Positions 24,719 through 33,513 of a stretch of DNA of 64,000 nt are shown one piece after another. The notes under the pieces were generated by a model, which saw nothing but the letters and a program-made list of their open reading frames with translations, was not told where the DNA came from and made no database searches. Both the position numbers and the translations under genes were made by a program. Source of the DNA: Pelagimonas phthalicica (GTDB lineage Bacteria; Pseudomonadota; Alphaproteobacteria; Rhodobacterales; Rhodobacteraceae); contig NZ_SOAP01000003.1 in the NCBI RefSeq assembly GCF_004364805.1, forward strand, positions 434,001 to 498,000. The letters run 5' to 3'. How positions within the stretch are numbered: the stretch's first letter is position 1; every line of letters starts with the position of its first letter.

Positions 24719-26323
24719 ATGTCTAGCACATATGCGATCACAAACCGCTTCGCAAAGCAGGAAGATGGTAACGTCACCATCTTTTCGGTGTTCATGTTGG
24801 TGCTGATCCTGACGATCACAGGGGCATCTGTGGACATCATGCGTTTCGAAGCGACCCGTGCCAAAATGCAGGGCACGCTTGACCGCGCCGTGCTGGCTGC
24901 GGCCGACCTGGATCAGGAACAAGACCCCGTGGCAGTCGTGAATGACTATATGGCCAAGGCAGGTCTGGCAGAGGTCCTGGCAGATGTCCAAGTCGATCAG
25001 GGGATGAACTATCGAACGGTTACGGCCTCTGGCTCTGTGGATCTGGACACGATCTTCCTGCACATGTCTGGCTTTGACACGCTGACAGCGCCTGGCCATT
25101 CGGTTGCCGAAGAGAAAATCTCGAACGTTGAAATCTCAATGGTTCTTGATATTTCCGGCTCTATGGGCGGGACCCGTATCGAAAACATGCGGTCTGCCGC
25201 GAAAGAGTTTGTCGACACCGTGATTCAGGACGAGGTGACCGATACCGGCCTGACCACAATCTCGGTTGTGCCTTACAATGCGACGGTGAACCTGGGGTCC
25301 ACCCTGGCGAATTACTGGACGCTGGATAGCCTGCACACCTATTCGAACTGCGGGACGTTCCCCGCGAACGCCTTTGACACGGTTGCGATCAACCCGAGTG
25401 TCGCTATCGAGCGTTTGGGTCACTTTGATCCCTATTCGTCCAGCCAATCCACGTCGTCGATTTCCAGCCCTTGGTGTAAAACCGGTGATCAAGGGGCGAT
25501 GATGGTGCACAGCTCTGATCGCACCACGCTGAAAAACCACATCAATGCCTTGAGCGCGGGTGGCAATACGGCGATTGACCTTGGGGTAAAATGGGGCGTG
25601 GCGCTGCTTGACCCGGCCAGCCAGCCTGCCGTGGCCGCCATGGCGACTGATGGACTGGTTGCTGACGCGGCATCCAACCGTCCGGCCCCATACGAAGATC
25701 CCGAAGCGATCAAGTTTGTCGTGGTTATGACGGATGGTGAAAACACCACTCAGTATGATCTGAAATACCACCACAAATACGGCATGTCCGATGTCTGGAT
25801 TGATGACCGTGGCACCTCTAGCACCAGTGATGACCGCTTTTCGCTGATCGTGCAGGATCATTCCGGCACCAGTAACGACAAGTATTTCTGGCATCGCTAC
25901 AAGGACTATAGCTGGAACTACCGTTATCGCAGCACCCCGGATGGTGGCAGCAACGCACGCCGCATGACCAATGCCGAATTGTTTGCCCGCTTTGGCACCA
26001 AGGCCGTCGCCAAGAAGATGTACGAAAAGCCGTACTATGATGGCTGGGTGTCCAACGGAACCTACTGGGATGTTTACTATGCCTATGAGGCAATCGTGAA
26101 TGGCTCCTCCGCGGATGAACGTCTGGCTGATATCTGCCACGCCGCGAAACAAAAGGGCATTGTTGTCTTTGCCATCGGCTTTGAGGCCCCAGCAGGTGGC
26201 CAGGCCGCGATGCAAGACTGCGCGTCCTCGGACTCCCACTACTTTGACGTTGAAGGTGTTGAAATCACCGAAACCTTCCACGCCATTGCCCGCCAAATCA
26301 ATAGCCTGAGGTTGATCCAATGA
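24719..26323 (+). CDS. TadG-like pilus assembly protein with von Willebrand A domain (copy B)
   Basis: 534 residues. The N-terminus KQEDGNVTIFSVFML leads into a membrane helix (about 19-39). The extracytoplasmic vWA domain has DISGS (Asp144, Ser146, Ser148), GGNTAIDLG (supplying the second MIDAS residue) and VVMTDGENT. Most of the length aligns with copy A (for example VPYNATVNLG, GHFDPY and the ending YFDVEGVEITETF). Start 24719 has AAGGAG eight bases upstream. The four-base ATGA overlap with the next gene is the same as in copy A. Likely role: secreted or surface-anchored component of a Tad-type adhesive system; its machinery genes are elsewhere. Confidence 0.85.
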   Translation: MSSTYAITNRFAKQEDGNVTIFSVFMLVLILTITGASVDIMRFEATRAKMQGTLDRAVLAAADLDQEQDPVAVVNDYMAKAGLAEVLADVQVDQGMNYRTVTASGSVDLDTIFLHMSGFDTLTAPGHSVAEEKISNVEISMVLDISGSMGGTRIENMRSAAKEFVDTVIQDEVTDTGLTTISVVPYNATVNLGSTLANYWTLDSLHTYSNCGTFPANAFDTVAINPSVAIERLGHFDPYSSSQSTSSISSPWCKTGDQGAMMVHSSDRTTLKNHINALSAGGNTAIDLGVKWGVALLDPASQPAVAAMATDGLVADAASNRPAPYEDPEAIKFVVVMTDGENTTQYDLKYHHKYGMSDVWIDDRGTSSTSDDRFSLIVQDHSGTSNDKYFWHRYKDYSWNYRYRSTPDGGSNARRMTNAELFARFGTKAVAKKMYEKPYYDGWVSNGTYWDVYYAYEAIVNGSSADERLADICHAAKQKGIVVFAIGFEAPAGGQAAMQDCASSDSHYFDVEGVEITETFHAIARQINSLRLIQ

Positions 26324-26859
26324 TGTGTTCTATCAAACAGCTCACCCGGCGCTTCCAGAAGGAAGAAGATGGTAACGCAACAGTCGAATTCGCTGTCTAC
26401 TTTACAGTATTCTTCCTGATCCTCGCCGCAGCGGTTGAGATTGCCTATATCAACCTGCGCCATGCGATGTTGGAACGAGGTGTCGACTTAGCAACCCGCG
26501 AGATCCGCCTGGCAACAGGGCATATCCCGGATTACTCCGAAGTGCGCACCAAGATCTGCGAAGAGGCCACCGTTCTGGACGCCTGCGAAAGCAACCTTCG
26601 TTTGGAAATGGTGCAAGTTGATCCGCGTGACTTTAACGCGACGGCCCCCAATGACACCGATTGTCAGAACGCCGCCGAAGACCCACGCCCGGTACGCAAC
26701 TTTGTTCACGGCCAGGACAACCAGCTGATGCTGATCCGTGCCTGCCTGAAATACAAGCCGATGATGCCGACCACCGCGATTGGCAAGGAACTTAATTTGG
26801 ACGACTACGGCTATGCACAGCTCATCGTGACATCCGCCTTTGTCCAGGAACCGAGGTAA
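26320..26859 (+). CDS. TadE-like protein (copy B, second gene)
   Basis: 179 residues with KEEDGNATVEFAVYF leading into a membrane helix (about 22-42). This is a classical TadE entry with the conserved Glu, unlike copy A. The extracytoplasmic part keeps the cysteines and the REIRLATG, ICEEATVLDAC and LEMVQVD segments seen in its paralogue at 20022-20552. It starts inside the stop of the vWA gene. A second ATG at 26323 is equally possible as start. Function in pilus or surface assembly is inferred from family. Confidence 0.8.
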   Translation: MMCSIKQLTRRFQKEEDGNATVEFAVYFTVFFLILAAAVEIAYINLRHAMLERGVDLATREIRLATGHIPDYSEVRTKICEEATVLDACESNLRLEMVQVDPRDFNATAPNDTDCQNAAEDPRPVRNFVHGQDNQLMLIRACLKYKPMMPTTAIGKELNLDDYGYAQLIVTSAFVQEPR

Positions 26860-26864
26860 GAGCC

Positions 26865-27422
26865 ATGTTGAAGATGCTGAAAAACCGCCTCAAGGCTTTT
26901 GCCGCAGACGAACAGGGCAACGTTGCCATCGAAACCGTGCTGTTCCTGCCGCTGATGCTGACTGTTCTGGCCGCGACGTTCTCATTCCATGATGCGTTTC
27001 GCTACAAAAGCCTGAACGTCAAGGCCGCCTACACGATCTCTGACGCGATCTCGCGCGAGACGGATCCGATCGATAATGCGTATCTTGATGGCATGGTGGA
27101 GCTGCTCGAATACCTGACCCGTTCCGAGGGGCCGTATTCCTTGCGTGTGACGCTGGTGCGTTACAATGCGAAGAAAAGCAAATACATCTCGGAATGGTCC
27201 AAGACACGCGGCGACTTTGATCGGTTGAAGACTTGGCAACTGCGGTCAATGGAAGAACGTCTTCCGACTCTGCTGCACAATGAACGCGTGATCGTTGTGG
27301 AAACCGCAACAGATTATGTGCCACCCTTTGAGGTGCCCGGTCTGAACGAGGAAAGCCTGTTCTACAATTACGGTTTCACCCGCCCGCGCTTTGCCCCGAA
27401 AATCGTCTGGAGCAATGGCTGA
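26865..27422 (+). CDS. TadE-like protein (copy B, third gene)
   Basis: 185 residues. DEQGNVAIETVLFLPL leads into the membrane helix (about 20-42). ISRET, DAFR, SKTRG and the terminal FTRPRFAPKIVWSN match the paralogue at 19456-20010. It follows the second gene by five bases and ends the cassette. A terminator precedes the sarcosine oxidase operon. No catalytic motif is visible, so a structural role in a pilus or surface complex is the best guess. Confidence 0.8.
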   Translation: MLKMLKNRLKAFAADEQGNVAIETVLFLPLMLTVLAATFSFHDAFRYKSLNVKAAYTISDAISRETDPIDNAYLDGMVELLEYLTRSEGPYSLRVTLVRYNAKKSKYISEWSKTRGDFDRLKTWQLRSMEERLPTLLHNERVIVVETATDYVPPFEVPGLNEESLFYNYGFTRPRFAPKIVWSNG

Positions 27423-27480
27423 TAGCGACAAACATTGTCGCAAAAAGCAAGGGTTGGACGATAAACCGCATTGATACTGC

Positions 27481-27513
27481 AAGGCAGGGCTGATTGATTG
27501 GCCCTGCTTTTTC
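27481..27513 (+). terminator. Intrinsic terminator between the tad cassette and sarcosine oxidase genes
   Basis: GCAGGGC (27484-27490) pairs with GCCCTGC (27501-27507) around TGATTGATTG and is followed by TTTTTCG. It lies only 14 bases before the sarcosine oxidase beta start, so that operon's promoter must lie at or before this hairpin, or read-through is needed. Confidence 0.75.
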
Positions 27514-27526
27514 GTGGGAGATCAGG

Positions 27527-28780
27527 ATGCGGTTTTCGGGATGGCGTGTGCTCAAAGAGGGGTTGACCGGCAACAAAGGCTGGTCCCCGCATTGGCGCAA
27601 CCCTGATCCCAAAACCGAATATGACATCGTGATCATTGGCGGCGGTGGTCATGGGCTGGCCACGGCGTTTTACCTGGCCAAAGAGCATGGGCTGACGAAT
27701 GTGGCTGTGCTGGAAAAGGGCTATCTGGGCGGTGGCAATGTTGGTCGTAACACGACCATTGTACGCGCCAATTACTATCTGCCGGGCAATTCCGAATTCT
27801 ACAGCCATTCCATGAAATTATGGGAAGGCTTGGAGCAAGAGCTGAACTATAACGTGATGCATTCCCAGCGTGGGATCATCAATCTCTTTCACTCTGACGG
27901 CCAGCGTGACGCAGCGGTGCGACGCGGAAATGCCATGCGTAATCAGGGGGATGATGCGCATCTTCTGGGGCGTGACGAGCTGCGCAAGATGCTGCCTTAC
28001 CTTGATTTCGACACGGCGCGCTTTCCGATCTATGGCGGGCTCTATCATCCGCGCGGCGGCACAGCACGCCATGACGCGGTGGCCTGGGGCTATGCGCGCG
28101 GGGCGGATGAGCGCGGCGTTGATTTGATCCAGAATTGCGAAGTCACCGGGATCGATATTTCCAATGGCCAAGTCACCGGGGTGCAAACCACGCGCGGGGC
28201 TATTCGTGCCAAAAAGGTGGCGATGGTGGCGGCAGGCCGATCCAGCCAAGTGGCTGAAATGGCAGGTATGCGCCTGCCCATCGAAAGCCATATCTTGCAG
28301 GCCTACGTGACCGAAGGGCTCAAACCGTTCATCGACCATGTGGTCACCTTCGGGATGAGCCATTTCTACATTTCGCAATCCGACAAGGGCGGGCTGGTGT
28401 TTGGCGGTGATCTGGATTTCTACGCCTCTTACGCGGCGCGCGGCAATCTGCCGGGCAAGGAACAGGTGATGGAGGCTGCGATGACCTTGATGCCTGCCAT
28501 TGGCAAGGCGCGGGTGCTGCGCAGTTGGGGCGGGATCATGGATATGTCGCCAGACGGCTCTCCGATCATTGATCACACCCATATCGGTGGGCTCTATCTG
28601 AACACGGGCTGGTGTTATGGCGGGTTCAAGGCGGTGCCGGCCTCGGGCTTTGCCCTGGCACATCTGATCGCCACCGACCGCCCCCATGCCAGTGCGGAAA
28701 AGCTGCGATTGGACCGGTTTGAAACCGGCTACGGATTGTTGGACGAAGAAGGAACGGGCGCGCAACACAACCTGCATTAG
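27527..28780 (+). CDS. soxB: Sarcosine oxidase subunit beta (heterotetrameric)
   Basis: Catalytic subunit that demethylates sarcosine to glycine, passing electrons from FAD to FMN and then O2. 417 residues, the usual length. FAD-binding GGGGHG at 38-43 and the segment RGGTARHDAVAWG (about 176-188), in the region carrying the FMN-linked histidine of the family, are present. ATG 27527 has GGGAG nearby; a longer start would run through the terminator. The four oxidase subunits follow in the order beta, (extra gene), delta, alpha, gamma. Not to be confused with the sulfur-oxidation soxB at 52322. Confidence 0.93.
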   Translation: MRFSGWRVLKEGLTGNKGWSPHWRNPDPKTEYDIVIIGGGGHGLATAFYLAKEHGLTNVAVLEKGYLGGGNVGRNTTIVRANYYLPGNSEFYSHSMKLWEGLEQELNYNVMHSQRGIINLFHSDGQRDAAVRRGNAMRNQGDDAHLLGRDELRKMLPYLDFDTARFPIYGGLYHPRGGTARHDAVAWGYARGADERGVDLIQNCEVTGIDISNGQVTGVQTTRGAIRAKKVAMVAAGRSSQVAEMAGMRLPIESHILQAYVTEGLKPFIDHVVTFGMSHFYISQSDKGGLVFGGDLDFYASYAARGNLPGKEQVMEAAMTLMPAIGKARVLRSWGGIMDMSPDGSPIIDHTHIGGLYLNTGWCYGGFKAVPASGFALAHLIATDRPHASAEKLRLDRFETGYGLLDEEGTGAQHNLH

Positions 28781-28790
28781 GAGTGGAAAG

Positions 28791-29288
28791 ATGCGTATTT
28801 TCAAATTGGTAACCTTGTCTGCGGCTTTGGCCGCTTGCGGTTCCTTTGCGGCGGCGAATGATATTCGCCCGGGCTGCTATGAACGGATTTATTCCCAAAG
28901 CCATCTCGCCTCGCATCCCGATCAGCACGTGGCGGCGATCCGCATGAAAGTTGGCGAATGGATCACCAATGTGTCACGCGACACCCGGCTTGAGGCGACC
29001 TTTGCCAACCAAGGGCAGGTACGCGGTACAGGGGCGGCCGGGCGCACCATGGCGCAGTTTCTGTTCTGCGGCACCGAAGACAGCTGGGATCGGTGTCAGG
29101 CGGAATGTGACAGCGGCTCGCTTCAGGTGATCAAGCAAAGCAACAGCTCCATGACCTTCCGCACCCGCTATCTGATGGTGGGCGATGCGCAATCCTGCGG
29201 CGGATACGTGGATCTGGCGGAAATTCAGGGTCAATGGGTCAGCTACCGGCTGAACCGGGTACCGGATGCAAATTGTCGTGGAATGTGA
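28791..29288 (+). CDS. Exported, probably lipid-anchored protein of unknown function inside the sarcosine oxidase operon
   Basis: 165 residues. The N-terminus is a signal peptide with a lipobox-like LAAC at 13-16, so the protein may be a lipoprotein; Sec cleavage after AAA near residue 22 is an alternative. The mature part has six or more further cysteines, which suggests disulfides. ATG 28791 has AGGAG upstream (28780-28784) and lies 10 bases after soxB and 6 bases before soxD. I do not recognise the family. An envelope protein between subunits of a cytoplasmic oxidase is unexpected. Confidence 0.7.
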   Translation: MRIFKLVTLSAALAACGSFAAANDIRPGCYERIYSQSHLASHPDQHVAAIRMKVGEWITNVSRDTRLEATFANQGQVRGTGAAGRTMAQFLFCGTEDSWDRCQAECDSGSLQVIKQSNSSMTFRTRYLMVGDAQSCGGYVDLAEIQGQWVSYRLNRVPDANCRGM

Positions 29289-29294
29289 GGTGAC

Positions 29295-29561
29295 ATGAGA
29301 CTGACCTGCCCCAATTGCGGTGAGCGTGATATCCGGGAATTCACCTATCAGGGCGCGGCCTCGATGCTGGATCGTCCTGATCCCGAAGCCGGGCCAGAGG
29401 CGTGGCATGCCTATCTGCATTTGCGCGATAACCCGGCGGGAGTGACCCGCGATCTGTGGCATCACGGCTGCGGCTGTGGGGCTTGGTTGGTTGTGACACG
29501 CGATACGGTGACACACGCCGTTCACGCAGTCGAATTGGTGGAGGCACGCGATGCGGGTTGA
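29295..29561 (+). CDS. soxD: Sarcosine oxidase subunit delta
   Basis: Small zinc-binding subunit (88 residues) that stabilises the heterotetramer. Zinc ligands are visible as Cys5 and Cys8 (CPNC) and a WHHGCGC cluster at about 55-61. Length and sequence are standard for the family. Its end overlaps the alpha-subunit start by 11 bases, so the two are translationally coupled. Confidence 0.93.
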   Translation: MRLTCPNCGERDIREFTYQGAASMLDRPDPEAGPEAWHAYLHLRDNPAGVTRDLWHHGCGCGAWLVVTRDTVTHAVHAVELVEARDAG

Positions 29562-32487
29562 GGGCAAGGGGCGGATTGATCGCGGCGCGCCGCTACGTTT
29601 TACCTTTGATGGGCATACGCATACCGGGTTTGAGGGCGATACGCTTGCCTCGGCCCTGATGGCGGACGGGGTGCGCCTGATGGGGCGCAGTTTCAAATAT
29701 CACCGCCCGCGCGGCGTGACGACCGCCGGGTCCGAGGAACCCAACGCGCTGGTCACCATCGGCAGTGGCGCGCGGCAAGACCCGAATATCCGCGCCACCA
29801 CGCAAGAGCTTTATGACGGGTTAGAGGCGCGCAGCCAGAACCGCTGGCCGTCGCTCGGGTTTGACGTGATGGGGATCAACGACCTAGCCGCGCCGTTTCT
29901 GGGGGCTGGATTTTATTACAAGACCTTCATGTGGCCCAAGGCGTTTTGGGAAAAGCTGTACGAACCGGTGATCCGCCGCGCCGCCGGGATTGGTGCGCTG
30001 TCTGGGGAAGCACCTGGGGACAAACACGAAAAGGCCTTTGCCTTTTGTGACGTCTTGGTGATCGGTGGCGGGGCTGCGGGCCTGATGGCGGCGCTTGCAG
30101 CGGCGCGTTCCGGGGCGCAGGTGATCCTGTGTGAAGAGGATCGCGCCTGTGGCGGTCGGCTCTTGGCTGAGGTCGAAGAGGTCGATGGGCAGCCCGGCGC
30201 GGATTGGGCGGCGGCGCTGGAACAGCAGCTGCGTGACATGGAGAATGTCCGCGTCATGACCCGGTGCAGCGTCACCGGGGCCTATGATCAGGGCACCTAT
30301 GGTGCGTTGGAGCGGGTCGCGCATCACGTGGGCGACCCCAAGGGTGCGCCCGTGGAATGCTTCTGGCGCATTCATGCCAAACGCGCGGTGCTTTGCGCCG
30401 GAGCGTTGGAGCGCCCGATTGCATTTCGCGACAATGACCGCCCCGGCGTGATGATGGCGGGTGCCATGCGCGCCTATCTCAACAGGTGGGGCGTGGTTCC
30501 GGGCAAAGCCTTGGCCGTGTTCGGAAATAATGACAACGCCCATCGAACAGCGCGTGATTTGCAAGAGGCCGGAGTGCATGTGGCCGCCCTGATCGACAGC
30601 CGCGCCGACGCCCCCAATCTGGCGGGCGACGTGCCCTACTATGCCGGGGCGCAGGTGTCGCGCGCTTTTGGGCGGCAGGGGTTGGAGGCGATCCAGATCC
30701 GTTTGCCGAATGGTAAGGTTGAACGTTTGCAGGTGCAGGGGTTGGGCGTGTCGGGTGGATGGAACCCCTCGGTGCATCTCAGCTGCCATATGAACACGCG
30801 GCCGGTGTGGGATGACGGGATCGCCGCTTTTGTGCCCGGCAAAGATGCCGTTCCCGGCATGTCTGTCGCCGGTGCTGCGCGCGGGCGGTTTTCAACAGCG
30901 GCCTGCCTGCAAGACGGGGCCGAGGCCGGTCAGGTGGCGGCCAGCGCGCTGGGCTTTGTCGCGGAGGTGCCTCAGGTGCCGGAGGCTGAAGATGCGCCTT
31001 ATCGCCTGCGTCGGCTCTGGACAGTGCCGGGTAAAGGGCGGGCTTGGCTGGATTTCCAGAACGATGTGACGGTCAAAGATGTGACGCAGGCTGCGCAGGA
31101 AAATTTCCGCTCGGTCGAGCACATGAAGCGCTACACGACCCAAGGCATGGCTCCGGATCAGGGTAAGAACTCCAATATCGGGGCCTTGGCGGTTCTGGCG
31201 GATGCCACCGGGCGCGACATTCCGGAAACCGGCACCACAACCTACCGCCCGCCCTTTGTTCCGGTTTCCATCGCAGCCATTGGGGCAGGGGCCGAAGGCA
31301 AGGGCTATGCGCCTGAACGGTTCACAACCTCGCATGATGCCAGCGTCTCGGCCAAAGCGCCGATGATCGAAGCCGGGCTATGGTATCGCCCCAGCTATGT
31401 GCCGCGAGACGGCGAAAAGACCTGGCGGCAAAGCTGTGATCGCGAGGTTGCGATGGTGCGCGAGCATGTGGGGATCTGCGATGTCTCGACCCTGGGCAAG
31501 ATCGAGCTGCAGGGGCCGGATGTCGGGCAATTCCTGGATTTTATCTATGTGAACGGGTTCAGCAGTCTGAAACCGGGCAAGGTGCGCTATGGCCTGATGC
31601 TGCGCGAGGATGGCACTGTCATGGATGATGGCACCTGCGCGCGTCTGGATGATAACACCTGGCTGATGACCACCACCACCGCAGCGGCGGGGCAGGTGAT
31701 GACCCATCTGGATTGGGCGCAGCAGGCTTTCTGCAACAAATTGCAAATGCGCTTTGTCTCGGCAACCGAGCAATGGGCGCAATTTGCCGTGGCCGGGCCA
31801 AAATCGCGCGATCTTTTGAATGCGCTTTTGGATGCGCCCATCGATGATGCCAGCCTGCCTTATATGGGCTGTGTGTCGGTGACGGTCGGCGGCATTGCCG
31901 CGCGGCTGTTCCGGATCTCGTTCTCGGGTGAACATGCCTATGAAATCGCGGTTCCGGCGCGTTACGGGGCTAGCCTGTTTGACCACTTGGTGGCACTTGC
32001 AGAGGAGCGCGGCGGCGGGGCCTATGGGATGGAAGCGCTGAATGTGCTGCGCATCGAAAAAGGCTTTGTCACCCATGCGGAAATCAACGGTACGGCGACG
32101 GCGTTTGATCTGGGCTATGGCCGCATGATCTCGCCGAAAAAGGACTGCATTGGCAAGGTGATGGCGGCGCGTCCCGGCCTTGTCGGTGAGGGACGCCAGC
32201 AATTGGTCGGGCTGCGACCCGTGAGCGCGATCAAGGAAATGCCCGCCGGGGCGCATCTGTTTGACGATGGGGCCGAACCGGTGCGCGAGAATGATCAGGG
32301 CTATGTCACCTCAACCTGTTTTTCGCCAACTTTGGGCGAGGTTCGGGCGCTGGCCTTGGTCAGGAATGGGCGTGCGCGTCATGGTGAGGTGTTGCGTCTG
32401 GTCGACCATCTGCGCGGTGTTGATATGCGCTGTGAAGTAACCGATCCGGTGGCGTTTGATCCTGAAGGAGGGCGGCTGCGTGGTTGA
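29551..32487 (+). CDS. soxA: Sarcosine oxidase subunit alpha
   Basis: 978-residue subunit that binds NAD+ and tetrahydrofolate and receives the formaldehyde equivalent. An N-terminal ferredoxin-like fold without cluster cysteines (about 15-95) comes first. A Rossmann/FAD-like region follows, with VIGGGAAGLMAALAAARSG near 168-186. The C-terminal half (about 600-978) is a GcvT-like folate-binding domain, with DVSTLGKIELQGPD and the SGEHAYEI motif. It overlaps soxD by 11 bases and soxG by 8 bases. All expected regions are intact. Confidence 0.94.
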   Translation: MRVEGKGRIDRGAPLRFTFDGHTHTGFEGDTLASALMADGVRLMGRSFKYHRPRGVTTAGSEEPNALVTIGSGARQDPNIRATTQELYDGLEARSQNRWPSLGFDVMGINDLAAPFLGAGFYYKTFMWPKAFWEKLYEPVIRRAAGIGALSGEAPGDKHEKAFAFCDVLVIGGGAAGLMAALAAARSGAQVILCEEDRACGGRLLAEVEEVDGQPGADWAAALEQQLRDMENVRVMTRCSVTGAYDQGTYGALERVAHHVGDPKGAPVECFWRIHAKRAVLCAGALERPIAFRDNDRPGVMMAGAMRAYLNRWGVVPGKALAVFGNNDNAHRTARDLQEAGVHVAALIDSRADAPNLAGDVPYYAGAQVSRAFGRQGLEAIQIRLPNGKVERLQVQGLGVSGGWNPSVHLSCHMNTRPVWDDGIAAFVPGKDAVPGMSVAGAARGRFSTAACLQDGAEAGQVAASALGFVAEVPQVPEAEDAPYRLRRLWTVPGKGRAWLDFQNDVTVKDVTQAAQENFRSVEHMKRYTTQGMAPDQGKNSNIGALAVLADATGRDIPETGTTTYRPPFVPVSIAAIGAGAEGKGYAPERFTTSHDASVSAKAPMIEAGLWYRPSYVPRDGEKTWRQSCDREVAMVREHVGICDVSTLGKIELQGPDVGQFLDFIYVNGFSSLKPGKVRYGLMLREDGTVMDDGTCARLDDNTWLMTTTTAAAGQVMTHLDWAQQAFCNKLQMRFVSATEQWAQFAVAGPKSRDLLNALLDAPIDDASLPYMGCVSVTVGGIAARLFRISFSGEHAYEIAVPARYGASLFDHLVALAEERGGGAYGMEALNVLRIEKGFVTHAEINGTATAFDLGYGRMISPKKDCIGKVMAARPGLVGEGRQQLVGLRPVSAIKEMPAGAHLFDDGAEPVRENDQGYVTSTCFSPTLGEVRALALVRNGRARHGEVLRLVDHLRGVDMRCEVTDPVAFDPEGGRLRG

Positions 32488-33034
32488 ACTTAAAGCGAAA
32501 TCCGCCTTGGGTGGGCAAAGCGCGGTGCAGATCGGGGCCGTGCGATTGCAAGAGGTCGAGGGCAGCAAGCTGAGTGCGATTGCGCCTTTTGCGGGGGTGG
32601 ATGCAAAGCTGTCCGAGGCGATGGAGCTCGCCTATGGGTTTGGGTTTCCAGAACCGGGGCAGGTTTTGCAAAAGGGCCAGGCGCGCTGTGTCTGGTTTGG
32701 CCATCGTCAGGCATTGCTGATCGCTGCGACCCCGGATGAAACTCTGGCTGAGTTGGCTTTGATCACAGATCAAAGCGATGCTTGGTGTTCTGTGTCGGCG
32801 GTCGGGGCGGCGGCAGAGGATGTTTTGGCGCGGCTTTGCCCGGTTGATCTGCATCTCAGGGCCTTTCCGGTTGGGCACACAGCGCGTTGCCCCTTGGGGC
32901 ATATCAACGTGTCTCTGACGCGCGTGGCGGCGGATGGGTTTGAGATCATGGCGTTCCGCTCCATGGCGGCGAGCCTGTGGCATGAGGTGACGGCGGCGGC
33001 AGAGCTGGTTGCCGCGCGGGCGGCTTTGCCTTAA
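32480..33034 (+). CDS. soxG: Sarcosine oxidase subunit gamma
   Basis: 184-residue last subunit of the oxidase, related to folate-binding GcvT-like folds. GTG 32480 is the chosen start: GGAGGG lies seven bases upstream and the protein then begins MVELKAKSALGG, as family members do. It overlaps soxA by 8 bases. The central LCPVDLHLRAFPVG and the following RCPLGHINV segments are typical. No one-carbon genes (glyA, purU) follow directly in this window. Confidence 0.9.
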   Translation: MVELKAKSALGGQSAVQIGAVRLQEVEGSKLSAIAPFAGVDAKLSEAMELAYGFGFPEPGQVLQKGQARCVWFGHRQALLIAATPDETLAELALITDQSDAWCSVSAVGAAAEDVLARLCPVDLHLRAFPVGHTARCPLGHINVSLTRVAADGFEIMAFRSMAASLWHEVTAAAELVAARAALP

Positions 33035-33067
33035 TCCTTGGCCGGACAAAACGCGAAAGGGCCTGAG

Positions 33068-33346
33068 ATGTTGCGAGTTTTTCTGATGGGATGTGTGTGT
33101 TTTGCCCCGATGGCGCAGGCCGATAGCGCGGCAAAACCGGATTGCGCGGCGCAGGCGGCCTTGGTGATGGAGGTCGTGAATGGCCGTGTTGACGGGGTAC
33201 GCAAGGGCAAAGCGCGGCGTGAGCTGGTCAAATCGCTGGATAAAACCGCAGGCGAAATGCTGGCGGATTGGGTTTATAGCCTGCCCGAAGAACAACTGAC
33301 CGATGAGGTTGGCAAGGCTTACAAAGCGCAATGTGAAGCGATGTAA
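33068..33346 (+). CDS. Small exported protein of unknown function
   Basis: 92 residues with a signal peptide (MLRVFLMGCVCFAPMAQA, cleavage after AQA near 18). AAAGGG lies seven bases before ATG 33068. The mature part is short and helical, with two cysteines (about residues 26 and 90) that could form a disulfide. It follows soxG by 33 bases and precedes dnaG, so it may be the last gene of the sarcosine oxidase transcript or independent. I do not recognise the family. Confidence 0.65.
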   Translation: MLRVFLMGCVCFAPMAQADSAAKPDCAAQAALVMEVVNGRVDGVRKGKARRELVKSLDKTAGEMLADWVYSLPEEQLTDEVGKAYKAQCEAM

Positions 33347-33405
33347 GGCATCCCTGTCAGGGACCCGCTGTTACATTATGTGCCTGACGGCACGCTTGAT
33401 GTCTC

Positions 33406-33429
33406 GCCCATCTGCCCTGGCAGATGGGC
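33406..33429. other. Hairpin upstream of dnaG
   Basis: GCCCATCTGCC and GGCAGATGGGC form a perfect 11-bp stem around CT (33406-33429). No T-run follows on either strand, so it is not a standard intrinsic terminator. It may shape the 5' end of the dnaG transcript. Confidence 0.5.
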
Positions 33430-33513
33430 TCGGGCTGGCGCGCGTTGCGAGGGAGTGCGTCACGTGAACGGCGGCCCTTGTGGCGGGGTTTGGAATCGCG
33501 ATACAAACGCGTA

